Below the pieces are notes generated by a model. It was not told where the DNA came from. It did no database searches and saw nothing but the letters and a program-made list of their open reading frames with translations. The position numbers were made by a program, and so were the translations under genes. This document shows positions 47,917 through 61,600 of a stretch of DNA of 64,000 bases, in pieces (within the stretch, counting starts at the first letter, position 1; each line of letters opens with the position of its first letter). The stretch spans positions 62,001-126,000 of the forward strand of contig VWPU01017439.1 of NCBI GenBank assembly GCA_013398955.1. Direction: 5' to 3'. The stretch is from Callaeas wilsoni. Its lineage: Eukaryota > Chordata > Aves > Passeriformes > Callaeidae.

Positions 47917-50900
47917 TTGTCAGATTTCCCAGCTTCCCAGGGAGGTTATAAATCAATTCTCACATAGCTCAAACGTCTGGCAGACATCGAGCTAGAAAGC
48001 AGAGGGGATTTTCCAGTGCTCGCTTTCTTCCTACTCACCTTTCAATCAACCACTTTCCTATGGGAGAAAGTCATCCTTTTTTCTCTCAGTGTTCTCCAGC
48101 TCCCACACTGGTAGAGGCACAGCTCAGAAATGCTGCCTGTGCTCTTGAAGAGCCTGTGCCTCAGGTACTTGCACTGCACCACAGAATTGTAAGTATTTAA
48201 TCTGGTTTTTCTCCCCCACAGCTGGAACTTGTCCATCCCTCTTTAACCCAAGACAATCAAAATAGCCATTCTGAAATATTCTGCAGCATAGACATGCTTT
48301 AGAGCAAGTCTTGCCTGTATGTTTGATGCCACACAAACCACAAAAGACAATAAAATTCGAATTCAAGAGACTTACAATGCACAGTTCTACAGGACAAGTA
48401 TCACCAACTGATGATGAATAAATGCCATTGTTTTACACTTATTTTCATCTGGAGTTCTTAAAAGGATTCAAGTGTTTCACTGACTTGTTTAGATTCAAAC
48501 AACATTCCAGGCTCAAAAGCCTGAACAAGACAAAAACAACTAGCAAGTTTCAGAATGATGGACAAAACATATGTAAGTTTGTCAAGCAAAGTTAACTTCA
48601 CATGTTTTTGGGGAAACGGACATGAATCTGTATCCCAAAATAGAAGGAAGAAGTCTCCATACAACATCTCTTTTTGTAAATTACCCAACAGTCAAAGCAC
48701 AAAAGAAAGAAACTTTTCACATACTGCTCATGGCTGTACGGGCTAGACAAACAGTTCTCGCACCATAGGGCACCCATTTGCACTCCTTCCATAGCCAGGG
48801 AAATTGAACCACAAATACCACACACTTGTTGTTAGCCAAAAGGAGCAGCATATCAGAACACAAGACCCCAGTGCTTTTCAATAAGGATCAATACCCAGTT
48901 GTCTCAGTGGCCTGACAGATTTTTCACACAGAAGATACGTACAGAGAACTCAGCTCAGTGGTTTGCAAATTAAACTCCCTTGCTTTATCTGCTAGAGTAT
49001 CAGCTACCCATTTAAGGCACAGTGCTCTAAAGTGATCTTTCCTCTCTGAGTGCTCTGTTATCTAAGCATGCTCTTCTAAGCCTGCATTAGCATCTTTGCA
49101 AGCTTTATCTCCAACTTAGCGAAAAACTAGAATCAGAATGACAGCACTTGAGTGTATGTAACACTGGAAAAAACCCTTCAGTTCCTCTTTCCTTTTTCTG
49201 ATGTGACACACCTAACTCCTGGTTTTCCCCTTCAAGCTCCACAATTTATAGGACCACACTCTTTGGCTTCAACCGTCTCATTAAACCATACCTCCTTTAT
49301 CCAACACATGTTCCTGAGGTACTGCTTTTCCTGTCTAACCTTTCTCATGCTGTCCTCTCTCTTTCTTCACTTTTGTACTCAGAAATGCAGCAGGATTTTC
49401 ATTTCAAGTTCCAAGATCTCATTTCAACTTCTCTGGTGATTTCCAACACTATCAAGACAGTCCCAGAGTCACAACAGAAGACACTTTACCTACACAAGCT
49501 GGTGTTCCACCAAGGAACAACCAAAGTTTAGATGTTTCACAGTTTTGGGAGACTGAAAACTCCGTTTAGCTTTCTAGACCAAACATTCACCAGAAGGATT
49601 GTATTTCAAAATTGCAAATAAGGAATCTGAAAAGACATGAAAATGTTATGGATTTGATTGACATGTCTGCCAGGGAAGAAGAGAGGATTAAGTATATCCT
49701 CCTTCACAAAGCAAAATTCTGTTATGCATGGACCTTCGGTACAAGGTTTTCAGCCCACTAATCTTCACTTGTCCCCACAAAATCAGTAGTGAGAAGCAGC
49801 CTTGCACCAAGCTAGCCTAGGGAGAATTTCACTCCAAAGGAGATACTTCCATTTCTTTAATGTTATAAGGTGTCACTCAGATAGCCTTAAAAGGAAGAAC
49901 CAAAGCATCTGGAAGCAACACTTGGATTTCATTCCAGCAGGGCCACTGCCTGAGGAAGTCAGCCAGTCTTCTCTGCCACTGTCAGGAACAGCTCTTGCTG
50001 GCAGTCAAAAGCAATCCTACTTATCATTAGTGAATGGGATGCAAGGGCACAAACACATCTGGCAGAACACTGTCCTTGCTGGTATAAATTCACTTGTCTC
50101 ACCACAGGGCTGAGCCGTGTCTGCAGCGAGAGCGCTTCCTCTTGCTGACAAATTTACAGGAAACTGCAAGAATGGACTGCAAGTAAGAGCAGCACAAGAA
50201 GAGCACAGCAACAGGCAAGGCAGAAAAATTAACAAAGCACTAAAAAAATTAAAATAGCACAAAACCCACTTTCTTTCAGCTGCAGCAAGTCAGCTCAGTA
50301 GTTAAGTTCCACTCAGAATAATGTAAGAATTCATATATTATATATTTCCACAGAAGTCTACAGTATAAAAAGGCATTAAGAAAGTAAGGGATTAACAGAG
50401 CGTGTCCTAAGTTTGAATCAGGAGTAGATTATTAGAAGTTTTAGTGTTTTATTAATTCTACCAAACTAGTTTAGTCCCAAGTTTCTAGATGCCAGTGGAA
50501 ACACAGCCATTATACTGAGAGAATATATTTGTCAGCTGCATGCTTCACAACTGCAGATTGTAAAAGAGCAAGTGTAAATTACTCGCCTGAATCCTTCATC
50601 TATTAAGTAAGGCAATCTTGTGAAAATACAAATAACCATGCATCAGAATTACTTCTGCTGGGTTGAACTGCATTATTATCTTTAAAAAAAAAAAAGATAA
50701 GTCAGCAACAAGGAGAAGAAATGAGGCCACAATTTTCAAAAATCCTCTTTCAATGTCAAAAGAATTCCTATATTTTAAACTTCAACTATCATCCCTTCCT
50801 TCAGAAGACGTGAAGAAGTCTTAATAATATTTTTACTTATTTATTACATATACTTAAAATAGGTAGCTGAAGTCTTGATAACATATATTCAATCTAAACC

Positions 50901-51359
50901 CAAGAAACACTTGAAGTCAGAAAGCTTCCAAGCTGGAACTCATACCCCAGTGGCTCATAGTTTCTGAACATCTATAGACATATTGTTGGCTTGGAACTTC
51001 AAAAAAAGCCAGCCAGCATTGGTCTGCAATAAATAAGCCATATCTCAGCGAATGAGCATATCAATTTTCAAACAAAGTTGTAACTTTTCGTAATTGTTTC
51101 ATCAAACAGTTTGGAACACAGCCTAGAAGATGATATTGGGATCCAGTTAATGTCACATATTGCTCAAACGTCTGTAAACCAAAGTACAGTCACAAAGTAT
51201 TTGCAGTATATGCATAGCTTCTAAAAAAGCAAACTAGATTGAGCAGCTGGAAGACAAGAACCATCTGCAAACTCTCAATATAAGAACATTATTATTTAAC
51301 AGGTTCACTTACACCAGCCACCCTTGAAAAATAATGCTGGACTTTATATTAATGTATTG

Positions 51360-51852
51360 TAGGGCCCCTCACTCCCAGAAAGACACTGGGGGCTGGAGCA
51401 TGTCCAGAGAAGGGCAACGAAGCTGGTGAAGGGTCTGGAGCACAAGTCCTGCGAGGAGCAGCTGAGGGAGCTGGGGGTGTTTAGCCCAGAAAAAAGGAAG
51501 CTCAGGGGAGACCCTCTCACTGTCTCCAATTCCCTTTCAGGAGACTGTAGCCAGGTGAGGGTCGGTCTCTTCTCCCAGGTACCAAGTGACAGGATGAGAG
51601 AAAACAGCCCCAAGCTGTGACAGGGAAGATTTAGGTCGGATAGTTGGAAAATATTCTTCACAGAAAGGGTTGTCAAGCACTGCAATGGGCTGCCCAGAGA
51701 AGTGGTAGAGTCACCACCCCGGAGGTATTCAAAGAATGCGGATGTGGCACTTGGGGACATGGTTTAGTGGTGATCACGGTGTTGGTGCTAGGCTGAAAGT
51801 TAAGACTCAATGATCTTAGACATCTTCTCCAACCTAAATGGTTCTATGAAAT
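51360..51852 (+). mobile_element. CR1 LINE 3' fragment, plus orientation
   Basis: It contains CR1 hallmarks in order: GGCTGGAGCATGTCCAGAG, GAGCAGCTGAGGGAGCTGGG, AGCCAGGTGAGGGTCGGTCT, a TTCACAGAAAGGGTTGTCAA stretch, and the terminal CCAACCTAAATGGTTCTATG. It is about 490 bp, 5'-truncated and fairly well preserved. The 138-codon minus-strand ORF across it is antisense to CR1 and not a gene. Confidence 0.93.
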
Positions 51853-54800
51853 AAGGATTCAATTAAGTTCAGTAGAGCTGTTCCAGCATAATTTTCAATA
51901 TTGGCAGTTTTGTTATGTGTAGCTTTTCAAGTTTAATGGATTTCTACTGAATCAAAAGGCCCCTCAAAACTGTACAGGAGCATTCACTCAGGGAGTTAAC
52001 TGGGTCAAGTCTATGCCAGTCACAGCACATCAGTTACATTTGGTATAAACAACACTTAAAGCAGAAGGCAAGTCCTGAAGATAATTTGCTGCCTTTTGTT
52101 TCTTTTTTATATAAATTCAGATACATTACCAACACTCCATTTCCATTTACGACTGAAAATAGATGAACACATTCTTTGTTCCTTTTAACTGTTACTTATA
52201 TACAAGGTCCTCATACAAAAGACTGTAAATGCCACTATGGCTATGATTAATTGATCTTTCATCAGTGCTTGTAGAACAATTTAAACTAGAATATAGGTAA
52301 AAAAAATTATGTAACTAGCAGAATTACAAACATGATTGCCAAGATCCTATTCTTGCAGACAGCTGCAAAGGGAGTTTCCCCAAATACACATAGATACTGA
52401 AAGTGGGAGGTTCCACAAATGATTTATTTCCTTGGCAGAAGTTTTCAATTCCAAGATATTACTGTTAAAACAGTTTTACTGCTTGGCTGGTTTGTGATTA
52501 ACTGCACACAACTCTATCACTAAGGTACTCAAAACTTAAAAATTAGGAAGCACTGTTGGACGCTGAAAAACTTTCTGCTTAGATGTCAAAACAGCTTTAA
52601 GCATTTTAGCTGATGGACCGTTGAACTTTAGTAAAAGCAACACCTAAATAAAGGTCTTTAAAAATGTATAGGAAGGGGTCAAATATCCTTTAGTGATTTT
52701 AAAGCGTATCTGACAGGTACATATAGCAAGATGTCTGCTAGTTAAATGAAGTTAAGTCTGTTGTTAGGAAATTTTTTTTCTGCTTTCTTAGAATTTTACT
52801 TATATTGATTTAAAGTACATCAAGTGTCCAAGGGGAAAAGAGAAGAAAAGTGATTTAATTTTTTCTGATACTAAGGCATTTTGGCAAGATATACAACATC
52901 CATGAGTTCACTGTATACTGTGCTTGTAGAAGACTAACGTAACTGAGGTCCAAGACTATTAGAGCTAAAGAGAATATTTTATCTGAAGGAATATGCAAAT
53001 AAACAAAAAAAAATACTGAATATAAGCAATTTTAAAACATTCCTGCAGCTGGATATTAAAATCAACAAAACCACATAAAGCTTATAATGTCCTTTTGAGG
53101 GTCTATCAACAAAAACAAATGCAGTGAGTAAATTCATAAACCCACTGACCCCAATAACAAGCTACTAATTGAATCCTACAGAAATGCAGCAAGTCCTGGT
53201 TCAGAGGAAGCACTTGGTCATGTCATCCGTGAGTCCTTCACGCCTGTGTTTCCCTCTCCTGGTGACTGCAGGAACCTTACAGTTAAGCAAATACACCTCT
53301 GCAGACAAATGGCTGCAGCCGGCACCAAAGGGGAAGCTCAACTTCTGCTAGACCCTAGAAAAACAAAACAAAGCTTTTCTATTTTTATTTTGCTCGTATA
53401 GAGACTTTTGATACAATTTAAAGATGCAGTGTAACTGCAAAGACTCACTCTGTACTATACTGCTGTACAAAACAGTAGGTGGTGCCAGGTTTTAAATAAT
53501 TATGCAGTGAAGCATCTCAGAGTTTGCTGTTGTCAGACTTGGAAACTCTGACAATGAACCAGAATATCCAAATAAGCTAATAACCATGCAAGTGTGGGTT
53601 ATAGAATTAGAAGGCCCAACTGGGTTGTATTGCTAATGGACTGTCCCCACCTCCAGGAGCTTTGAAGCTCCTTGTGCTCAAAGCCTCACGTAAGTAAGTA
53701 GGTGCACCAGAAACATGGATTCTTTATTCCAGTTCCAGTTACTGTTCCCTTTTAAATCACGATATGAACTTCTCCAAAGGATATGGTAAAGCCTAAGTAT
53801 TTTACCACTCCCACCACACAAAACACTGGATCAAAGGACTGAAACAGGTAAGAGCACGGTTTACAATAACCAGGATTTAAGGCTACCGTGTATTTCGTCA
53901 CGTAGGTAAATATTACCTTTGGGTTTTGCTGGGGGTTTGCTTTGTTTCGTTTTTTTAACAAGCACCAGAAAGAAGAAACTCTGTAAGCTCATGCTTACTT
54001 TCTACAAAAGATGAATTCAATTAGAAACACCACATCATGTGTAGTTGGGATTTTAAGTGAAGATTTTAAAATTAAAACAAATGTACACTGCAAACCTGCT
54101 CCAGAAAGACAGCAGTAAACAAACGGTTTTAATCTGGAGGACATGAGAAGGAACAGTCAATCATATCACTTAAAATAACCATAAAAATGTATAATCACAT
54201 GCGATGGGCTTCTTTTACAAGACAATTTGGACAATGACCTTTTCTATTATAATTTCTTTAGGGAAATCACTACTTCCTTCAGAAGGATGACTAAAAAGAA
54301 AGAAATTCATCCACCCTAAAGCTTGTTGAAATGAACTCCAATAGCAAGGATTAGCCTGAAATTGACTTAAGTCTCCAGAGCTGTAGAGCTGCATTCAAAA
54401 GTGAGTTCACGCAGGGCTGTTTTCAAGCACAGGAGACATTCATATGCAATACTTCGTAAGACATGAACATCAACAGTCATATTTTACACCACAGATTGGT
54501 TTGCCTAACCAAATGTATTACTGCCATGGTGCCAGCAGTTTGCAGCGAGGTTTCTAAACAGGTACAAACCCCATGCATGATATTCTGAAAGTAACGCACA
54601 CCTGGCAGTAAGATACACCAAAGGCAAGGAGCTGAAACACAAATTCTAGATTCTTACTTCCATCTGACCTTGATGTCATGTAGCTCTTCTCAAATCAGCT
54701 CCTTTTCTGACCTGTCCTGTATGTCAAGACACAATCCTGAAAAAGGTGTTTGTAAGAGTAGAACTCATTCCCTCTGGGGAAAGGACTTCAGAACACTACA

Positions 54801-57800
54801 GATAATGGGAACAGATGCAGTGGTACTGCACATGTGAATCAAAACCCTTCCTAGATCGGTGACCATTAACACTTCAGGGGAGGAAAGCAAAGGAAAAAAA
54901 AAAAACCAAAACAAAAAAGCTGCAACACATCTCATGTAGTGCACAGTGATTGAAAAACTGGAAACACAGAAATCCATCTCAGATTCCAAGATCTTAGTCT
55001 CTGGCACTTCAAAATTACTCCAATAACCCTCTGAGCTGCAAATTCTTAGGCTGGAAGAATATTCTATATCTGTGCCAAGTTCTTACACTCTTCTGCAAGC
55101 TTTCCTCGGATCTGGCTCCATACAGCTATTCCTATTGTCCCATTAAATGAGCAAAAAAAAGTTTGTAAACAGAAATACTCATTTTAAAAGACATTTACAC
55201 TTCCTTCCTTTTTAAAAATTATTCCAGACAAAGTTTGAATCTAGCAGGAGCCTGCAATCTTTTACATCCACTCTACAGTCTAGTAAGAATATTCCCTCTC
55301 CTTTTTTAATTTGAAGATGCTTCTGGGCGTCACATTAAGCTATCCTATCATAGAGAACTTGCTTATTTCCAAATCCTTTCTCAAACGTCTTATAGGATTG
55401 CCTATTCTTTCCATTCTCATGGTCACAAAGATGGTCCAAAGGTCATTTGTCTGATCCCTGACCTCACTGACTTTTCACCACCAAAACTAACTTTTCTTTA
55501 TTATAGACTAAAAAGAAACATGCACACACACGTATAGAAATACATATACACACAATTCTTAAAGAAATGGTGTATGCTATAAATGTCAGCAGCCCTTCTA
55601 TTCTTGGCAGGATGAGCTACAAAGAATACATTGCCTTTGTGCATCAGCCTTTTTTAGAGTTTCCTTGAAAAGCTGTTTCAAAACAGTGCAGCCAGACTCT
55701 TTACAGAGATGACCTGGTTATGACAGAAGGGTTCCTTCTTCACAACCTCCAAAATCTTGTATTAATGCACTGCCTGGAACTAACAGTCATTATGTCCAAG
55801 GAGTCTGTATAGCATTCTTTCATTTCCAGGTTTTGGTTCTACACAGAATTTATATGGAGCATGTAACATTTCCAGCAAAAGCTTTTACAAGATTTTACAG
55901 AATCTCTTCCTGCTATACACATGCTAGATATTCTTAAGGCATTCTAAATATGAATCACTACACAACAAAGAGCTGAAGCTGGATTTCACTTGCACAAAGG
56001 AAATTCAGACATTTAGGTCAATGGGATTGGTCCTATTTCAACCTAAGTAATCAAACCTGACATCTTTGTATAGTAAACACAACAACAGTTCATCCAGACC
56101 CAAGCCAAACAACATCACAGATGCATTGATTCAGCTGTGGGCCTTACTGCCACCACAAAATAAAAGGTCTATCAGAGCAGAACTTTACAGCAAGAAAGTA
56201 CTCTTTCTGCACATTAAAAAAATATTTAATGCTATTTGTGGTATTTTATTTATTATTTGAAATCATACAAACTGATCCACTTAACATCCTCTAAAAAACT
56301 GCACATAATAACTATATCCAAGTACAGCTGCACTTTGTTAATTGCTTATCTCTACAGCCATAAAAAGAACTCTCAGCTTTGGGGGTGTACTAAAAAGCAT
56401 TAAAAGTGCATTACACTCTGTCCAAAAAGCCTCCTCTTCTTCCAGAAAGCATGCAACAATCTTTCATCCATTCTAGTCACTTATTTTTAAATAATAAGCC
56501 ACTATATCAATGAAATATATGTCCAAGATACAACAGAGCTAATTTCCAATTTCTGTCAGGTACATCTCCAACAGATCAAAATCTAACAAGCCCAACACTT
56601 CAAATTACAATTATCCCATTACATACTTGAAAAATTTTGTCTAGAGAATTTTATAAAATATTTCTAAATTGGGCATCATCACAGATTAGCAAAGATTGAT
56701 ATCATCACAAAATCATTGTGGGTCACATCCACTGCTCCAGTGCCACTTCCTCTCCTGTGCAGTCTACCAGAGAACCAGCAGCTGGCACAGCACAATCAAG
56801 TGCAAAGACTGCACTAGTTATAGTTTAACCGGATTTGAAAAATAAGCCTTTAGTCAGCAAGGACAGGAGAATTGTTGAAGACTTCTTCCTATGTACTGTT
56901 ATCTAGAAATTTTAAAGCTTGCATTTTTTGCTCCTTTGGAATGCTGTATAGTTTTTCTTTACTATTTTTCATTCCACATGTTGGAGATTAAATTGTTGCG
57001 TTAGAAATCACAAGGAATCTATTCCCCAAGACTCACCATTCGTTTGACATTTTGGCTGTTCTACAGAACACTATCATCATTCTAATGCAAACTCCCTCTT
57101 CTTTTTCTAGACCATTTTGCTGAAATATGCAACATAAACCAAGCAGACAGTAAGTCATTAGGGTTAAACAGTGAACAGTGATACAGTTTATCTTCTTAAC
57201 AAAGGATTATTAGGAACACAACAGGTTTATACTTGCTTTTTATGTGGACTAACGCTTGAGTATCAGGCCAAGTTCATATCTGGTCTTTACCTCCGAGTTG
57301 CTCAAAACCCTAAAATCCCAACAATAAGAAACCAAAAACAAATAAAAGGAACTGTGCCCAATGCCATTGCTACAACTAGAAAGGATTGTGAGGAGACAGA
57401 GCTTTCTCACAACTTTTATTTCTGTGAGAATGACACTTCAGACTCCTGATTCATGTGTCAGGTGTGTTTCTTCCACATACCTTCTCAATTAACACAGACC
57501 AGCAAGCATATTTAGAGCAAAATTCTGGTAAGGCCATGCACTTCATCTCCTTAGGGCTATAAAAATTACAGGGCATGCATAACATGTGGCAGGCAAATTA
57601 CTCACTATGTGGACTAGAAAGATACAAATGGTACAGGCACAGAAACAAGGATTAATTAGAAGCATCTAATTAATATGTTTCCTGCTATATAAAATGGAAG
57701 AGAACATTCCAAGAAGGAAGGAAATTGTGTAAAGTTGCCAAACTAAGAGTTTCAATCAAAAAGACTTCTGTTTGCTAGATTTCACAGCAAAGACACTGCT

Positions 57801-58035
57801 GCAAATCCCTTCTGCTTGGCTTTCTCCCAATAAACAAAGCTTGTCAATCAAGTGACACATTCTTTGGAACAAGACCTTCAACTCAGAAGAAGAGGCCCAA
57901 CTCCCAGTACAATTGCCCAGCAGAAACATCCTACTACCAAGTAATTATTAAACACCATGACATTGTTGTAGCCCATTAGAACAGCATTTAGTACATCTTT
58001 AGTAATTAACAGATTTGTCACTAAGCCCTTGCCAC

Positions 58036-58295
58036 CTGCAAACCCAATTCTGCTGGGGAGCCAAATCCCCGAGTGCAAGTGCACAGGTGGCATCAGCAGC
58101 ACCGTGACACCCTTCTCTCCCACTACCATATCCTTCTGCTCCTGGCAGTCCTCTCATTCCTCTAGGACCAGTGAGCAAAGCAGAGGAGCCACCAGCCAGC
58201 AGGGACGAGGACAAACACAACTGCTCTCCACCGAAGGAACGGGGATGCCACGCGGCCACGGAGGAACAGCCTGGCAGCAGAGGCACAGCAGGCAC
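58036..58295 (-). other. GC-richer minus-strand ORF with a possible donor
   Basis: A 98-codon minus-strand ORF starting MPAVPLLPGCSSVAAW lies in a locally GC-rich, CpG-containing patch within AT-rich DNA. After TTTGCAG a GTGGCAAG donor-like site at 58035 would, if used, join the SH3BP2 exon at 42047 in frame. The product contains GLPGAEGYGSG and no domain I recognise. It could equally be chance. Confidence 0.15.
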
Positions 58296-58573
58296 TGTGC
58301 CAACACAACAGATAGTTTCCAGGCTTAATTACTTTGGTATCAGCTAGCACTGTGTACATTTGGAAACACGGTATTCCATCTTATCAGTGTCGTTTCTGTC
58401 ATTATGAGAAAGCTTATCTGCATCTCAAAGCAAAAGATGTGAGATTCAACAAATCCACACATCTCTCTGACAAATGCTTCAATTGGCCTCCTCAGACACT
58501 TGGATCAGTGGGATTCTGAACTACAACCTTCTTCTCAACAGCTCTGGTATTTGCCAAGGGACAGAAATAAGGA

Positions 58574-58640
58574 CTTTTTCTTTTTTTTTCCTTTTTCGGG
58601 GGGGGGGGGGAAGAGGGGAGGGGGAGAAGAAGGCAGGAGG
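58574..58640 (+). repeat. Polypyrimidine/polypurine switch with G13 run
   Basis: A C/T-only tract (58574-58597) is followed directly by 13 G (58598-58610) and a purine-rich tract with GGGG and GGGGG runs. The plus strand meets the G-quadruplex rule. Confidence 0.9.
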
Positions 58641-61600
58641 CAGATGACTCACTGAGGCTTTGAGTACTGAAGGAAAAAAGAATTTCACTGTGAGTTCCCA
58701 TAACAGCTTCCCACAAATCCAGTAATTTCCTCTGTGTGGCTAGAGAATAGTTTGGCTATCTAGCTCTGTTCTCCTAGTTTAAACACCAAGAGTACATTTA
58801 AAATATTCCTCTTTCCCTTCCAAATTTCCCGTCCTCCCCCACTGCCCAGTCACACAGCAAGTATTTATCTAGTATAATCCCAGCAGTCTGCCATGCTTAA
58901 TTTACTCCTGAGTAAGAGTACCCACACAAGCTTATGGATGGTGGGAGTGGACCATATTTGTGCCAGACTATGCATCATCTTATTATTTGTTTGGGTTCTC
59001 CTAAACCCAGGATGACAACTCTGTTGTACATAACCTCATTATTTTCTTTCAAGGTGGTTTTCTACTTCCAGCTCTTTAGGAGGAAGAAAACTACTAATCT
59101 TATAGCAAGACTTGTGTGCCCCTCCTGCAATGGGTGTTTTGTCTTCTCAGAAAAGCCTTTCTGGTTAGCATTCTGATGAGTATATTCACCTATATTCACC
59201 TACTCCTAATGCAAGTCTCCAGTTACATACTGAAGGTAAGGATTCTTTCCTAGACACCAGAGATGGCAGAGGACTGATTGTCCCACATTCCTACATGTGG
59301 TACACCCACTTTGACAGCAGAAATTGTATTTCCCCACACAACGTGTGCAAAAGTCTGTATACACAAATCCCACTTCACTCACTTAAAACACACAGCGCTT
59401 TGGAAGCATGCCTACCTGGCATCACAGTGGAGTCTGATTAACTGACTGAAAAATTGCAGTGGAAAGCTTGAATGTTTAAGCCTAACTGATTAAAGGCAAT
59501 TAACAGCTGCAGATGCTCAGCAGCTGTGCAAGTCAGGTCACTTTTTTGCCCAAACATAGTTCAAAGTGCCTTATTTTGATTAGTCAAGCTTACAGATCAG
59601 TTTTGAATTAGCTAATTATAAGCCTTTCATCTGCCAGTAGGACCTGTAGGTTCATAGCCCAGGTTTCTTTGTGCTAAATTTCTCTTTATATCATTGTCAG
59701 GAAAAAAAAAAAGGTAGGAAAAAAAGCTAATCCTTCCAGGAATAGGTACAGAACAGAACAAAAAGAAAGATGGGTAGCTCATACATGAGCTTATGTGTCT
59801 AAGGTACACAGTTTTACTGGTATAAGGAAATACGAGAAGCTGACATGCTTGGTGAAAAGAGTGTGACTACAGGTCTGTGTAAAAGGTTTAGGGTTTTTTT
59901 GCATTTTATGTAAAGCTAACCCAATGTTCAGTCATACCACAGCGCTCCGAGATAAGAGATGCTCCACTTGAGGAAATAACTGCCTGCAGTCGTAACACAT
60001 TGAACTGAAGTCTCTTCAGAGCCCCAGCTTGGTCTAGGAGAAACAGACAATTATGTGATATGTTGTAATAGAATTACTGTTAAGCAACATCAAGGTAATG
60101 ATTTACTCTTTTTAGGAGGGTTGTCACAAGATTAGAGACTAATAATTTAAGCCTCTGCTGCTTGTTGCAGGAACTAGCTCTGAAGAGTAACTATAGTCTG
60201 ATTTAAACACCAACCTCAGCACTGGGATGCATGCAACTTCTGATGAAGTTAAGGGGAACTAGGTAGACTTTGAGGCGGAATTTGTAAGGATGTGGAATTT
60301 AAACCAAAACTTTTTACTTTATAGTAGAGTTTTACAAATACACCAATAGAGAAATTGTCCATCTTCCAAGCTGATGTTTAGAAGTATGGTAAGTCTTGTA
60401 GAGTCATGTAAGAGCTAATAAAACATGAGATGAAGGACCCTTTCAAAGAGATCTTGACTTGCAATAAGATTAACACAAAGATGTTGAAAGAAACCACAAA
60501 TAAAAATCTAATTGCTAATTCTATGAGTATTTTTTTAAAAAATCTATATTTGTAAAAAAGACTGTTTCCAGAATGATGATTAATATCTACCACTACAGTA
60601 GCTGAAGTTAAAATTAGAACAAGGAAATAAAGCTTCCTACAAAACCACTTTTTTTTGTCTTACAACACATATTTCACCAGACAAGACTGAGGTATTCACG
60701 ACATTCTACTTCCACCTCTCTTCTTTTTACATTACTAACCAGTTATTACATTAAAAAATTAAAATTAGTAAAACATGCTTTTACACTTACTGAAATCTGT
60801 TTCAGGATCTGGGATGCTGGCCTGAAGTGCTGCATTAGTAAAGACAAAGTCATCTCAGTGACTGATTTCAGCAGAGTAAAGCTCTGCTGGACAATAGGAA
60901 GCTTATTTGTCTGGAGAAGAACTGAACATGGAAGTGGGAACTGACATGTTAAGATTTCCCTCCTCCAAGGGTTCCTGTTTTTTATTTTGCATATCTTTAA
61001 ATGAAAAGCTCAATGATAATAAAAGATAAAACTGTCGTTTCAGCTGAAGAGCATTTAGAATTAAGCTTTGCTTTTGTTTAACAATAATTATTAAATTGCA
61101 CAGCACAGGTTCATGGTTCACCTAAATAGGAACATTGCCAGCTAAACTAGACTGGACCTTATTTCCATCTGTTACAGCGGAATTACACCAAAAGATGCAG
61201 TGCAGCTGGCAGTTCCAGGTTGGCTAACCTGAACAACAACAAAGTACCTTTACACTGAGTAACAATGGAGGTCAGGGCACTGAAGTCCAATCTAAATTCA
61301 CATTCTTGTCCTTTAAGAGAAAGAACCCATTCATGCAGACTCTATTTCCACCATCCAGTATGGTTTTGTTTCATTTTCCTGACCATACAAGTACTAAGCC
61401 TAGGGATACTAAATTCTCCTACTTCCTTCTACAATTTGCTCTCCTCTTGTTTACTTGGCTACACTTCAAAATGAGAAATCTTTTGCCTTTAGTCATGTCT
61501 GTTACGCACAAATCACCTTTCATGACGAGTCTTGCAACACACATCCCATCCTCTCTCTTTTGTCAACACTTGGACAAAGAAAGATCTCTGAGGTAGCAAC

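Noticed and set aside
50675..50700. TTATCTTT, A run, AAAGATAA inverted repeat
   Set aside because: Symmetry arises mostly from the homopolymer, and the real stem is short.
51344..51760. 138-codon minus-strand ORF
   Set aside because: It is antisense to a recognisable CR1 LINE fragment.
59182..59202. Tandem duplication of TATTCACCTA
   Set aside because: A two-copy 10-bp slip, common in neutral DNA.
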